Position numbers and translations under genes: made by a program. Source: Ciona intestinalis (lineage: Eukaryota > Chordata > Ascidiacea > Phlebobranchia > Cionidae). From it: a stretch of DNA of 64,000 nt. The notes under the pieces are model-generated. The model did no database searches and was not told where the DNA came from. It saw nothing but the letters and a program-made list of their open reading frames with translations. Of this stretch, positions 23,601 through 35,243 are shown one piece after another. Where the stretch lies: contig NC_020172.2 in NCBI RefSeq assembly GCF_000224145.3, positions 2,255,962 through 2,319,961 of the forward strand, in the 5' to 3' direction. Each line of letters begins with the position of its first letter. Positions within the stretch are counted from its first letter, which is position 1.

Positions 23601-26600
23601 ACTTGTCTTTACAGCATAACGCTTTATGTTGTACATTGTATTTTACTCTAATAATGATTATATAGGCAGGACCATAGCAAAGTTCAAATAGTTAAATTTT
23701 ACTACCGCAACATTGCTTGTCCAACATAAGCCTATTATTTTACTAAATCATTTCATATAATTGACATGCCTTTATATTACACAGTACATATACCTACTGT
23801 ATATCTCAGTTCAAATATATTGTATTGATTGATAGGTTTATGTACCCCTTCAGAGTTTGTATTTTACTACTACTATATTGTTTTCCCAACATAATCCTAA
23901 CCAACTACATGATCTCAACATAATTTGCAGGTCTTTTATATTTCACATTACTGACTGTATATCTCGTACAGTTCAAATTCCAATATATATAGGTTTGTAT
24001 TTCATTACCTCTCAATGCAGGCTGTGTTTGAATCATTGTTATAAATAGTCTCCTTGCAGCTGTGGCGTGTTCACCTCCCATGCCCCCTGTCAATGGCAGT
24101 GTAGAAAATGGAGAAGAATTCATCTACCTTGATGAAGTCACTTATTCCTGCGACTTTGGTTTCGAACTTGTAGAGGAAGAACCTGTTACAAGGACCTGCC
24201 TGGCAAATGGTACTTGGGGAGATACACCAGTTTGTGAAGGTATTATTGCAATATATATTTTTCATACCTTGCTATCCAGATATAGTAATACTTGGTTATT
24301 TTTTATTCAAACAGTTTAAAATATATATAAATACCAAATAAATAATATAAGTGTGATGTCATTCGCAAGGCACTTCCATGTCTATACTTTTCTCTTGTCC
24401 TAATGTTTAATACACCATCAATGAGCCTCAAAAGTTACTTTAATTGATATGGTTTGCAATTAACTCTTTTCTAAGACTATTTATGATATTGCCATTTAAA
24501 AATTCACTTAAAATCATATTGCATGGACATTATGTGATGAAAAATGCAAAATTTAATATAACATGTTTATTGTGTTAACCAAGTCACATCTGCCTGTAAC
24601 TCTTAACACTTGAGGAGCCAAAATGGTTTATATTACATGATGTTCAGTAGCAGAAATAACACATATGATTACCATTGAAAAATTTCATTTAAATTTATAT
24701 ATCATTGCAATTATGATATAAACTGCACTTGTAAATGACTATCCACCAGTTCAACTTATCATAAAGTCAACTCTATCACATATTGCCTTAAGTAGTTTAC
24801 TTAACTTGCCAAACTGGTTTCACTCAAATTTGACCTTAACCCAGTCCTATCTTTTGCTTACGGCTAACATCATCAATTTGAATATGGAGACTTTAGGTTA
24901 AATTACTAAACTAAGAGAATCATATATTTCTTAAATACTATGACAAAAATATTTGCTTAAGTTATGTTTACCATTGTCATACTGACTTTTTTATTTTGCC
25001 GTTTATTTGTTTTTTATCAATTAAACAATCTTTGTTATTAAAAACGATTGAAAAATGCTTGATTTTTGAATTCCGAGCATTTTTTCTGAATTCTGATACA
25101 CATTTTTTTCCAGTTGTTTATGATTGCAACTTTGACGATCCCACTTTACCTACATGTGGATATGTCAATCAAGGTTGGACAAGACAAAGTGCTATTGTTA
25201 ATGGAACAGGTAACATTATTACATCATAAACAAAATAAATAGAAAATATTAGGCCCTTTTTCTGTAAGAAGTGCGACCATGAAAACTCACTGTTTTGTTT
25301 ATGAAAAATAAAAAATGCCATTTTTTCTTTGTTATACAGAAATTTATCTTTTGTAGCGCTAATATCATTGTTAATAGTTTTACATACATGAAGTCTCATC
25401 CTATGACAGACACACCATGCTACAATAAAGCTTATGTTTATTATTTACCAAAAAAGCAGTTCAAAATTGAAAGTACATTATTGGTATTCAATTAATTAAA
25501 ATGAATCCGTGAATTAATATTCTATTTAAATAAGATACTAGTAGTGTCATTTTAGGCAAGAAATATATTCTAACAGAATAAAGTTCAAAAGGCTTGTCTT
25601 ATACTGTTAAAGTTGTATATATAATAAGTTTAAGTTCTGACAATTTTGTTCAAATTTTCAGAACAAAGCTTTGTGATTGGTATTGCTGCTTTCAGTAATG
25701 CTATTATGACATCACAAGCATACGGTCCAACCAATGAGAGCGCTTGTTTATCGTTTAAATATCGACAATCAAACAATATGGTTGGAGGGGAGAGCATTAA
25801 GTTAATGCTTAAAGCGATGGTATTAAAGTAAGTATTTCTGTAATGGTTGAACTGTATGCTACTTTCATAGGAATACTTTTTTCCATTTTTTGGTTTAGTT
25901 AAAAAAAAAAAGCTATTCGAATACAAAGTAATTGTATTATTGCAAATATTGTTTGTAACCCATATAACCATGGATGAATAGTCATACGAGAAAGGGGGGA
26001 AATTTAAATATAATAGCAAATCGATTGGATTCTTTGCAATCTGGGTTTAACCTGTCTTTCAACTACATTCTAATAAACTTAAAATCTTTTTTTTATTTCA
26101 AAACGTCTGAAATATCCCTGCAAACATTATTTTCTGCCATTCAGGCATATATGTTGTGTCAATGTTGTTTTAGCAAATACAGTGCATCATTTCGCCTATA
26201 TTTGCCATGTAATTGCTTTATTTAAATTTTGTATTCACTTTTAGGTTTTTTTTAAGTTCTTATTTAGGTTAAAAATATTTTTTTCTACTTTAAGTTCGAC
26301 ACAAAGTGAGTTGTGGGGAAGCTCAATCTTTCCAATGGAATGGAAGGAAGTCTTCGTTACCATTCAACCTGTGGATGTCAAGTCTAAATGGTCGTTCGAA
26401 TACTCTGGTTCAGGATATTCACTTTTAGATGATATCTACCTTGACAAAAGTGGTGAATGCGGTAAGTAGTAAACAATAAACATGTTATTACATTTTATAA
26501 TTTAAAATTATAGTTTATAGATTGTTTCCAGATTTTAAAACATATATATATATATGTATAAAAACTCCAGGTTTTACTTTTGTTAGTTTTTTTTTATATT

Positions 26601-28689
26601 ATTTTTAACATATGGTTTTGTAACATAATTCCAATGTGTTTAAATATATTTCATTGTTTTTTGTTGCAGCTTTATATAAAGAATTATATAGTTCCACCAT
26701 AGCTTGTTTTATACATTATGCTTAAAATTTGCCAATTAAATCATTGCTTTTAACCTCACGGTTTGAGTTCTATTTGCTGTGTGTGGTTTTACCCATTTTA
26801 TATTCATTCATACCCATTTAAACAACACACTTGCATAAGCTGCATATACAATTTTATTTTAAATGAAAGTCTTGCTTTATATTTTTACAAAGTAAATCTT
26901 TGAAATTTCTGCTAAGAATTTGAAATTAAATCAAGTATTATTTCTTTATGGGCTTATAGGCCGTTTCAGCCTAAATCCCAGGTCCTCTGACAGGCCTGGC
27001 CCCATCATATGACTTCACCCATACAGTATAGGGATATTTATTCTTATACGAAAAATTTCAAACCCTTTTTAACATGCTTCTCAATAATTGATATCATTAC
27101 TCACATTTGAGCATGCACCATTACCATTCAGACTTCCCCACTGAACCTACAACCACTATGTTAGCAACTGAACCAACAACAACTCAATGTAAGTTTGCAC
27201 CCCATGTTTGATAACCAGAAAAATGGTGCAATGGGTGAAATAATGCAAGAATACAAAAGTTCTGCAAAAGTGATGTGCAGGTGCATGGTGTTCTAACATG
27301 ATCTAACAATACTGCTTGCAAAGGTGTCTGTATTTTGAAAAATCAGTTTTTTTTAATACTAGTGTGCTATATATATAGACCATACCCCATTTTATTACCT
27401 GTGTGATTTATGCTCCAAATTAATATTACCAAATTACTTATTCTATGTCTATTTATACCAAGACTTTTGCATTCCCTGCATACCCATGTTAGGTGCCTAT
27501 GACTTACAGTAAAACCATTACAGTAAAGGGTTTTGTTAAAATGTATTATATGCACGGTTGGATTTTGATATAAATTGAGTTTACCAAAATGCTATTCTAG
27601 TAGTTGTAACACAAAACCCATATTGCAATAAATTGCTTTATTATCTGAATTAACTTATAGATCCAGAAGTAGGTCTTGGAAATCGAGCCTGAATTTATAA
27701 ATAAATATAATATAGAAGTATTACACTAACTGACTAAATATATTGCATTTGCATACTTTATAGTTCAAGCTCGCTGTCGGTGCTTACCATGCATGTGTCA
27801 CTAACAGGCTGTTAAAAACTGGTTTTACAGCGAGCATAAGCAATAGGTATATACTGTTTAATTTATATGAATACGTAATAGTTAAGTTCAAAATTTATTG
27901 CTTTGGTGTGCAGTGCATGTTTGTATATATATACACCAATAGGTAATCACCTAAACCCTCAAAAATTGGTTAAAATAGTCCATTTTTGTAACAAAAATTA
28001 TATTTTTTTACCTGTGTGTTACTGTGCTATTTTTCATATATTTAGAACTGTTTTATTTGGTAACTTATCTTAACCAGTATTTGTAACTAAAAAACTATAT
28101 AAAAAAATTAAGTTAAATTGTAACAAGATGTTCGAATAATATTTGTGTCGCAATTTCCCATATCCTGATTTAACTTAAACTTGGTTTTGTAAAAAAATGT
28201 GTTTGTAAGTTTTTGCTCTTTTGATGGTCTGTTTTTACTTTGTATGTGAGTGTGACTACAAAATATAACATTATTTACCTCTTCGTTAGCGATAAAAATA
28301 ATATTAATTAAAACAACATGGAGTTTTTTGCCAAGCTTTTATCTGACACTTTTCCCAAAGCACTGTACTTTTTACCCTTATCATTTTTACCGACTGTCAT
28401 TTTGCAGCTAATTTTCTTTCTTTGTGGTTTTATTCAATTTGGTATTCACTATTGTATTCGAGGAGATAAATAAAGCTTAAGTTGTTAAATAAACAAATAA
28501 AATATAACCTTTTTTTCTTTATTTTTTTTTACTTTTTTTATCAAATTATTTATTTTTAAAGCTGAAGTTGCAATTGAACCAACGACTGCCATGCCCAGAG
28601 TGGTTCAAACCACTGCAGGAGCTGCACAGCTTCGTCTATCATCTCTTGCAGCTCTTATTTGCTTTATCTGTCTCCTAATGAAGATGTAA
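14610..28689 (+). CDS. Sushi gene A: sushi/WAP-like/MAM cell-surface protein, 20 exons
   Basis: Exons: 14610-14679, 15144-15207, 15687-15781, 16560-16697, 17368-17544, 18001-18099, 18715-18855, 19638-19716, 20026-20123, 20366-20467, 20799-20993, 21462-21551, 21812-22096, 22413-22499, 24060-24239, 25114-25209, 25662-25827, 26295-26461, 27132-27188, 28562-28689, giving 837 residues in frame. Order: signal peptide (1-23), three sushi/CCP domains (24-214), an eight-Cys WAP-like module (215-261), six more sushi domains (262-633), a MAM domain (634-776), a Thr/Pro stalk (777-815) and a hydrophobic C-terminal tail ending in LLMKM, typical of GPI attachment. Sushi domains show the Cys...Cys...Trp...Cys pattern, usually split over two exons. 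Sushi modules bind complement and other surface ligands. The ligand here is unknown. It is a paralogue of gene B. I do not recognise a one-to-one vertebrate orthologue. Confidence 0.85.
19026..19235 (+). repeat. Imperfect tandem duplication in gene A intron 7
   Basis: TCTATTACACCACAGTCAAA...GGCGTTTGTTGTTTTC...AAGCACTTATTTGA recurs as CCATTACGCTACAGTCACA...GACGTTTGTTATTTTC...AAGCAGTTATTTGA about 100 bp later. There are two units and no coding potential. Confidence 0.5.
21021..21238. repeat. Inverted-repeat element in gene A intron 11
   Basis: Arms of about 66 bp (21021-21086 and 21171-21238) pair imperfectly around an 84-bp spacer. The outer ends are AATAGAATTAATGCTGC and its complement GCAGCATTAATTCTATT. 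A transcript would fold into a long hairpin. It is either a MITE or a hairpin-RNA candidate. Confidence 0.65.
22736..23229. repeat. 494-bp terminal inverted-repeat element in gene A intron 14
   Basis: Ends are CCACAGAAATAAAAAAGAGT... (22736-22768) and the near-perfect complement ...TTCTTTTTTATTTCTGTGG (23197-23229), about 33 bp with two or three mismatches. A GAGAGAGTG/CTCTCTC palindrome lies just inside the right end. There is no transposase frame, so it is probably a non-autonomous DNA transposon. Confidence 0.7.
23697..23990 (+). repeat. Degenerate tandem repeat in gene A intron 14
   Basis: TTTTACTACCGCAACATTG...CTACTGTATATCTCAGTTCAAAT is followed about 165 bp later by TTTTACTACTACTATATTG...GACTGTATATCTCGTACAGTTCAAAT. 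The second unit runs up to about 70 bp before the acceptor of exon 15. Confidence 0.45.
28408..28469 (+). other. Candidate alternative terminal exon of gene A
   Basis: A strong acceptor (CATTTTGCAG) is followed, in the phase left by exon 19, by 20 open codons: SNFLSLWFYSIWYSLLYSRR, then stop. An AATAAA overlaps the stop region (28468-28473). The peptide is hydrophobic with a basic end. It would replace the GPI-type tail of exon 20. This is a reading of splice signals only. Confidence 0.3.
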
Positions 28690-28919
28690 TACAAAACATG
28701 AACACCTAGCAACAGGAATTAAGATAAAACAATATACTGTATACAATAAGTACATTTTTTCGCTTTGCTGTTTATCAAGCCTTGCTGTTGAATATAATAC
28801 TCATACTATTTCTATACCCATGGTGTACAGAGAATAGTTTTCAGGTATATAGTTTGTAGCCTCTATGCCTTACTTTTAAATGAGATTTTGGTTATCATTG
28901 GTTGCACTGTTTATCCTGA

Positions 28920-28925
28920 AATAAA
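28920..28925 (+). promoter_or_regulatory. Poly(A) signal for sushi gene A
   Basis: AATAAA 231 bases after the stop codon in exon 20. Confidence 0.6.
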
Positions 28926-29149
28926 CTTATTTTTCTGGAACAAAGGGCGTTTAATTTTTTGCAGATTAAAACTTCAAATGGATTAGTTAAAACTGGAAAT
29001 AAAACAGCAAGTTTTCATTGTTTAAATATTTAAAAGGGCGGTTGGTTTCATGAGGTACCAACAAAGTCGCGTACTTCGTATAATTCATAAGATTGTGGTA
29101 TACTACTCAGCCACAGTGTGTGTTGTGTATATAAGAGATAAATGTCAGA

Positions 29150-29335
29150 TGTCGTCAAATTATCAGCCATATTAAAAGAAATTAAAAAATCCACAAAAAA
29201 TAATCACCTACAAAGTAACATATACTTGGTAACTGGTAAGCTGGCGCGAGGTGTTTAAAGACCGGTGTTATAACCACTGTCGTTTTCCGGCCATGCGAGG
29301 ATAAAGTAAGTTACATTCATTCATTTATTCATTCA
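29150..29335 (+). repeat. SINE-like element
   Basis: CACCTACAAAGTAACATATA, GGTAACTGGTAAGCTGGCGC, GAGGTGTTTAAAGACC, CACTGTCGTTTTCCGGCCAT, GCGAGGATAAAGTAAGTTAC, and a terminal (ATTC)n run. This is one of the best-preserved 3' halves of the family. Confidence 0.65.
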
Positions 29336-29935
29336 TACTAGCCTAACTATGAAAAGAAAAGAGAATGAAAACATGACCTACCTTATTCCACCAGACTATG
29401 CGTAGTGTGTTTTTTATAACATTAACAAATCGAACGATATGCACACACTAATAAATGCACCAAAAGTTTAACAACGCAAAAAAATTACACTACGTTAAAC
29501 CGCTATGCATCTAAATTCCACGCTTGATTACACGCCGCTGTTTCGCAATTCTGGTGGAATGCGTGGTATATTTTACAGTGGTGAGGTGAAACTTGCAGGT
29601 ATTTTTCCGCTTTGTGGTACCCACGCGTTTCGCCGTAGGCCATTCTCCATTTACGCCTACATATCACATGATCAGCTGTTCATAACAGACGTTTTGCTTT
29701 CACGTGGTTTGTATAATAACGTAAAAAGGAATCATCAATCATGAGTTGTCGGCGTCACACGTTCTCAAGAGAAAAGCTCGGTTTTGTTCTGTCTCAAACC
29801 GTATTGTTACACCGCTTTTGTTTTCATTGCCTCGCCTTACGCAATCTTTTTTGTCCAGCATACGACTCAACGTATTGAATAGTAACCATGGCGAGGATGA
29901 CAGTGGATGTAGTAACTTAATACGACTCCGCGGCC

Positions 29936-29972
29936 TATATAAGAAGGCACCTATATGCACTAGGGTCATTCT
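29936..29972 (+). promoter_or_regulatory. Orphan TATA/initiator core promoter
   Basis: TATATAAG at 29936-29943 sits in a GC-rich setting (CTCCGCGGCC before it). TCATTCT, a good initiator, has its A at 29968, again 32 bases downstream. E-box cores CACATG, CAGCTG and CACGTG lie at about 29667-29706. The nearest downstream coding exon is the claudin-like start 1.7 kb away, which would need a spliced 5' UTR. Confidence 0.5.
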
Positions 29973-30654
29973 AGCGTCGGGTCGCGCACGAGAACAGCCG
30001 AAATAAAACAGCTGATATTTTAATTCAGCATTGAGCAGCAGGCTTACAGTAGTGATATGACTCCGTGTATTAAGAGACTACTAAATAAAACGATAAATTG
30101 GAATAAAAGCACTATCTTATTCCAACCTATATGTTTGTATATAAAATGTTATACACCAGTTAAGCGGTATGAGGGTAATCGCTAACTTTTGATAGCAATG
30201 GAAACATCGCATTTCAACGGACCAAGAACTGCGCTTAGCAACACACGTTTCAATGAGGCTCGCTTATACGCCTGAAAAATGTAATTGTAATCAACGAAAC
30301 ACATTCGCCGCTGCAAACAGAGCCAAATTAATTGAACAATCGAATGGAACGGCAAGTAGACATCCATGGTCCACTATGAGTATGTTTCAGTGGGCCATAT
30401 GAACCAGCAGCAAGCATACTAGGTTTTAGTCGCAGTATTCGATAGTTGAAGTTATTGTTAGGACGAACATAAAGTTTGGCCAGATTACATAACACACTTA
30501 TGTGTTTTTTCTGTTACAATAGAGAAAGTTAGAACGATATGGGGGAGACGGGAGGTAACCCAACGGCAGTCGTTGTGGGTAAAAAGTTTGCAAAACTTAC
30601 TGGACTTTTTGTTTCAGCAGAAAATATAGAAAGAAAGAACAACAGTGCAGATAT

Positions 30655-30760
30655 AGTACTGTGGGGTAAAGTGAATTCCGTTAGCATATAGAATATCACA
30701 TATATTTCCTAATCGTGTTTTGAACTAATAACAACGCTCTTACAATAGTGAGAATACAGG
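30655..30760. repeat. Truncated MITE family 1 copy
   Basis: TATAGTACTGTGGGGTAAAG, then CTAATCGTGTTTTGAACTAA and GTGAGAATACAG. The right half has been replaced by the adjacent copy. Confidence 0.55.
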
Positions 30761-30762
30761 TA

Positions 30763-30990
30763 TAGTAGGGTGGGGGGAGAAGGGATGCTTTTTATTCTAT
30801 CTTTTCGTTCCTAGATTTGCTTTGTTTACTAGCAAATCTATTCTATTTGCTAGTAAACAAAGAACATTTGAAGAATTATAAAACCGTATCCTCGCGACCC
30901 CCATAGACCATTGTTAAATGTTTAAAACACGAATGTTTAAAAAACGGAATATGATATTGATAATGCTTTAAAATATACTTTCAGGCGAAA
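30763..30990. repeat. MITE family 1 copy with internal duplication
   Basis: TAGTAGGGTGGGGGGAGAAG start, inverted orientation. The interior has a local inverted duplication around TTTGCTTTGTTTACTAGCAA / TTTGCTAGTAAACAAAG. It then continues with ACCGTATCCTCGCGACCCCC and GACCATTGTTAAATG. Confidence 0.6.
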
Positions 30991-31374
30991 TCAGCATGAG
31001 CTCACGTCTGTGTTATACACATGTTCATGTACATTACATAGGAACAAGGTTTATGGAGTTTTTGGCATTGGAAAACCGTTAAGAGACCCGTAAAGCGTTT
31101 CAAATTTTGAATAAATGAGTGACTGAGATAAATCCTCTACTCTAAATCCAAGATTCCATAACATAACTCGTCGTAACACCGCGCTCATATATTATACAAC
31201 AGTAGGATGTTTTTCATCACCTTAAAACTAAATGCATGACACTCCCGTTAAAATTTTCTCTTGCAATTATATTCTCGTTAGAGTCTTGTTGTTTTTACGC
31301 ATTTGAAACTAAACCAGCTCCTGAATCATTCATGGTGCATTTATACTTTAGGATTGGTACATTTATACTATACG

Positions 31375-31510
31375 AATTACCCACAAAATAACACACATGG
31401 AAGCTCGTGAGCCGGCAAGATGTGTATGATACAGAACATCCGTGTTATAACGTTTTTCGTTTTCCTGCCCCGCGAGCATAAAGCAAGTCACATTCATTCA
31501 TGTCCGCTTA
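31375..31510 (+). repeat. SINE-like 3' half upstream of the claudin-like gene
   Basis: CCCACAAAATAACACACATG, CTCGTGAGCCGGCAAG, ACATCCGTGTTATAACG, CCGCGAGCATAAAGCAAGTC and a terminal ATTCATTCA. Confidence 0.6.
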
Positions 31511-31677
31511 TGGTTTGTGGGCGACTTTTTTTTACATGACTGACAATTTAGACAGCCCATAAAGTACCATTGGGTAGCCTATATATGTTTAAAATGACCG
31601 TGTTAATACAATGCTAATTTTTCTGCACTGTTAGGCTTTTTAGTGTTTATTGTTTGTAAAGAAAGCTTTAAAACAAG

Positions 31678-33992
31678 ATGGGCTATTGGACACCTTCGAA
31701 AATTGCTGCATCTGTATTGGGGGCACTCATTAATGGACTCTTTATTCCAACTATGGCTGTAAATGGCTGGATATACAGTGGTATAATCGGCAAGGGACTG
31801 TACAATACATGTGGTGGAGGTATTTGCACTGGAACACGTGAGTATACAACAAGTTTCTTACCTGATACAAGACCAACTAGAATATATGGTGTATAAAATT
31901 AAAAAATCCGCCAAAAAATGTATTACATATCTCGTAACTCCTAAGCGCGCGCCAGGTGTATGAAACAAAACACCCGTGTTATTAAAACTGTCGTTGTCCC
32001 CATCATGATGAAAATTAAGTGTCGCCGTTCATTCATTTATAATAATCACATTTTAATTACAGAATGGGGTCAGATAGCTGGCGAGGACGCAACGCGTATT
32101 ATGTACATTATAGCTGCAATTGTTCTTGGTCTAAAACTGTTTATCAGCATCGGGTATTGTGTTACAAAGAACCATGCCCCTTTGATGCTTGGATTTGGAA
32201 TTTGCGAAGTTGCAGCAGGTAAGGGGAATCTCTTGAAAATAGAGACTAAAAAATGTCTATCTTACCCCACCAGACCACCTGCTGTGTTATAACAACTGTA
32301 GTATAATTTCCGCCCACAACCTGTTGCTTTCTCTATTAGAGACACTTTCCATGAAATATATGTATTGTAGAATGGGGGAAAATGAGACACTTTTTCATTT
32401 TATAGTAAACAATAAAACATTTATAAAATATTAAAACCGTATCCCCACGACCACCATCATAGACCGTTGTTAATTGTTTAAAACACAATCCGGATATTTG
32501 GATAGTATGTGCTAAAGGTGTATATACAACACCAATATTACATTCCGAAAAAAATGAAAATATATGCTGTATATGTTCTTGATATATATAATAATATATA
32601 AATACGTAAAACATTCTGCAGGTATTATTATGTTTGCTGGATCGATCACGTACGTTCGGACGTTTGCAGAAGCAATCGCGGATAGTAACGGAGGCAGTGC
32701 ATTTGGTGTTGCCTTTTATCTATCCTGGTTTGCCGCGATCATTTCAATAATAGCTGGATGTTTTAATATTCATGTGTATTCTCAGTGCAAAAATAATTCG
32801 GTAAGTTATCTTTTAAGGTTTAATAATAAATTTTGTCCATATTGTAAAAAATGTATTGGATAGTAAAAATGTTGACATTCGACTGTGGGTATGAGGTGTT
32901 TAAACCACACCATGTGTGTTTGGTGTATAACTATTGGAGACATGACACGGCAGTGCGCAAGTTTGCCAATATATTTGCACCGTCGTATAAACTACAAATA
33001 TTTTTCCTAATTTAATAAAGTCATAGATCTTTGATTCTTGTGGTGGGCAGCCAGTGATAAAAAAGACTTACCAAATATTTTCTTAGGTGGGATAATCATA
33101 TTGGAGTGATAGCGTAACTCACAATATAGTCTACTGTTTATCATATGAGTCATTTATCGAACCGTTTTATTCTTAGATGATCAAATGAAGAAACGCAAAT
33201 TTAAACAGGGCGTTAACGTATGCTAAATAATTTAGTGACTAATAGGTATAACACTCCACAATAGATAACTGACTTGTGTTATGTGTGCTTGGCACATGTT
33301 TGAATTACCGCGGTATTTATAACGGTTCATTGTCCCCCATAAAAGCTCACAACTTTGACTGTTGTGTGTAGCTATAACTGTATTATAAAACCTAAAGCAT
33401 CTATGTGATTAGGCAGAATAACGTAGCATTACTGGGGTATGATATGTATAGCGTTTTAGCACATATTATCCTGTATTTTATATTTGTGTTTATAACAGTT
33501 AACAACTCTCTTGGTTGTAAGAATACAGTTTAGTGCGTCTGTAGATTTTTTTACTACCAAATGAATGAATGAATGAATGTAACTTACTTTATCCTCGCGT
33601 GGCTGGAAAACGACAGTCGTTATCACACGGGTTTAACACCTCGTGCCAGCTTACGAGTTACCTTGTATGTTACTTTGTGGGTGAAATAGGATGGTAAAAG
33701 CTTGGACCATCTTCCCCCTTCCTGATATTTCGTACCATGGGGTAAGATGGGATATCTTTAACATGTAATATTCCAATATGCTAATCGTGTTTTTAATAAT
33801 TAACAATGGTCCATGGGAGTTGTGAGAAGACGGTTTATAATTCGTTGTTTACTACCAAATGGGACGAGAAAATAGAATAAAGAGGTGTCGCATTTTCCCC
33901 CGCCCTACTATATATATATATATACTTAGTTAAGAATATTAAACAATAAAATTTATTTGCAGAGTGAAGTCAACGTAGAGATTTCGTGGTAA
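31678..33992 (+). CDS. Claudin/PMP22-superfamily four-span membrane protein, 4 exons
   Basis: Exons 31678-31837, 32063-32218, 32622-32800 and 33963-33992 keep frame and give 174 residues. Four hydrophobic spans are evident: about 8-28, 71-90, 97-122 and 137-160. The first extracellular loop has NGWIY, then GLYNTC and a second Cys five residues later. This resembles the claudin-family W...GLWxxC...C signature with Tyr for the second Trp and a short Cys spacing. Family members form or regulate cell contacts and membrane domains. The last exon encodes only SEVNVEISW, a cytosolic end without the usual claudin YV. At 174 residues it is short for a claudin and closer to PMP22/EMP size. The superfamily call is fair, and the exact family is open. 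Confidence 0.65.
31895..32045 (+). repeat. SINE-like 3' half in claudin-like intron 1
   Basis: ACATATCTCGTAACTCC, GCGCGCCAGGTGTATG, AACACCCGTGTTATTAAAAC, TGTCGTTGTCCCC and TTCATTCATTTATAAT, ending about 20 bp before the exon 2 acceptor. Confidence 0.55.
32370..32520. repeat. MITE family 1 copy in claudin-like intron 2
   Basis: Inverted orientation: GTAGAATGGGGGAAAATGAG, AAAACCGTATCCCCACGACC, GACCGTTGTTAATTG. The CTAAAGGTG end lacks the outer terminal repeat. Confidence 0.65.
33555..33690 (-). repeat. SINE-like 3' half in claudin-like intron 3
   Basis: Minus-strand copy starting at a (AATG)n run, then TAACTTACTTTATCCTCGCG, GAAAACGACAGTCGTTA, AACACCTCGTGCCAGC and ACGAGTTACC. Confidence 0.65.
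33734..33912. repeat. MITE family 1 copy in claudin-like intron 3
   Basis: Left end ACCATGGGGTAAGATGGGAT; right end GTGTCGCATTTTCCCCCGCC followed by CTACTAT. It ends about 50 bp before the acceptor of the last, 30-bp exon. Confidence 0.7.
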
Positions 33993-35243
33993 GTTGCGTA
34001 AAATATCTATAAAAATCCAAATAGTGGATATATATACTTAGTTAGACCAGGGTTATCCAAGGCCCAGCCATCTCGAAACCAGGGTTGTACATAATACATG
34101 TAGGCTACTCTGTTTCGTTCCACACTTTTTTTCCTTGCACTGTAGCACAGTGGTTGGAGCGCTCGCATCTTAAACAATGGATACCGGGTAGCCTACGGTG
34201 CTGCTACCTTTGTGGTCACGTGTGTGTACTTAGGAGTCTTGGACGATAGGCCTACACTTCTAACCTAATGGGTGGTCCTGATTAATTCAATATTACCTAA
34301 ACTACATGTTAAGCCGCGCACTTATATGTTTTTGGTGTAAATAATAACCTCACCAATTACCCTATTCAGATAATACAATAAAAGGTGAAGACGAGTCGGT
34401 TCGATGGAGTCGAATAACTGCTTTGAGTAGAACTGTACATTTATTGGGATATAATGTATATCGGAACGTTTTTATAAATATAACCATTGAATTTGAATAG
34501 TTTTCTTTATGTTTAGAACTGTACATCCAAAGTTTCAATTTTAGGTCGGTGTAAACTTCATAATTTTGAATGCAAATAAACGGTATTGTTTTTAGCTCAA
34601 TTTTGTATCTTTAATTTTGTAAATTAATCTTGCAGTAGTTTATACGTTGTACATCCAAACGGATATATGCGACAGCTTTCCGTTTATGACCAAAGGGCGG
34701 GAAAGATTGCATAGAATAGAAATAGCATTTCCTAACAATTAATAGGGTGTGCATTGTATTGCGCTTAGCGCAGTCAATATACCAAATCACGTTTCTAATT
34801 ATATCACATGACTTATTGCTATATAATTGCTGAATTATGACTTGATATGTTAAGTACATTAAAAATATTTAAACTGTTAGCAAATGCACATTCAGGTAAT
34901 ATACGTAAAAGAATCTAAAGATAGTATTACCATTATAGCATTTAACACCTATCAATTTTAAAAATATGTATACGCACTAACGCACAAATGTTATTAACGT
35001 TTTAGGGATTAATATAAATGGTTGGATAAAGTAATACCAAACCAACATCTGACAGACTGAGTAGTAAATATTAAATATATTTTACACTAACATTTCAGAG
35101 ACAAGTTGTTGCGACTGTGAAAAGTGAATATTTAACGATGCACTATTATTTTCAGCATGTAGTTACTATGGTAGTATACTTATGTACAGTATAAGTTTCA
35201 TAGTTTAATTAGGTCTTTAATTGTGCTTAACAAGTGCAAAAGT
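33993..35243. other. Claudin-like 3' flank and CPSF2 5' flank
   Basis: AATAAA at 34377-34382 is a plausible poly(A) signal. At 34135-34265 there is a tRNA-like SINE head (GTAGCACAGTGGTTGGAGCG, GCCTACGGTGCTGCTACC). The remainder is AT-rich and shows nothing recognisable. I see no TATA box for CPSF2. Confidence 0.45.

Larger units (their letters stand above)
28926..31677. other. Intergenic DNA between gene A and the claudin-like gene
   Basis: Contains a SINE-like copy, a promoter-like block (29660-30010), two MITE copies and another SINE-like copy, all listed separately. The 29505-30006 stretch is richer in GC and open frames than its surroundings but shows no recognisable protein. It could hold 5' non-coding exons of the claudin-like gene. 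Confidence 0.5.

Noticed and set aside
29505..30006. Open frames on both strands around 29.5-30.0 kb
   Set aside because: No protein family, overlapping frames on opposite strands, and they cover a promoter-like block.
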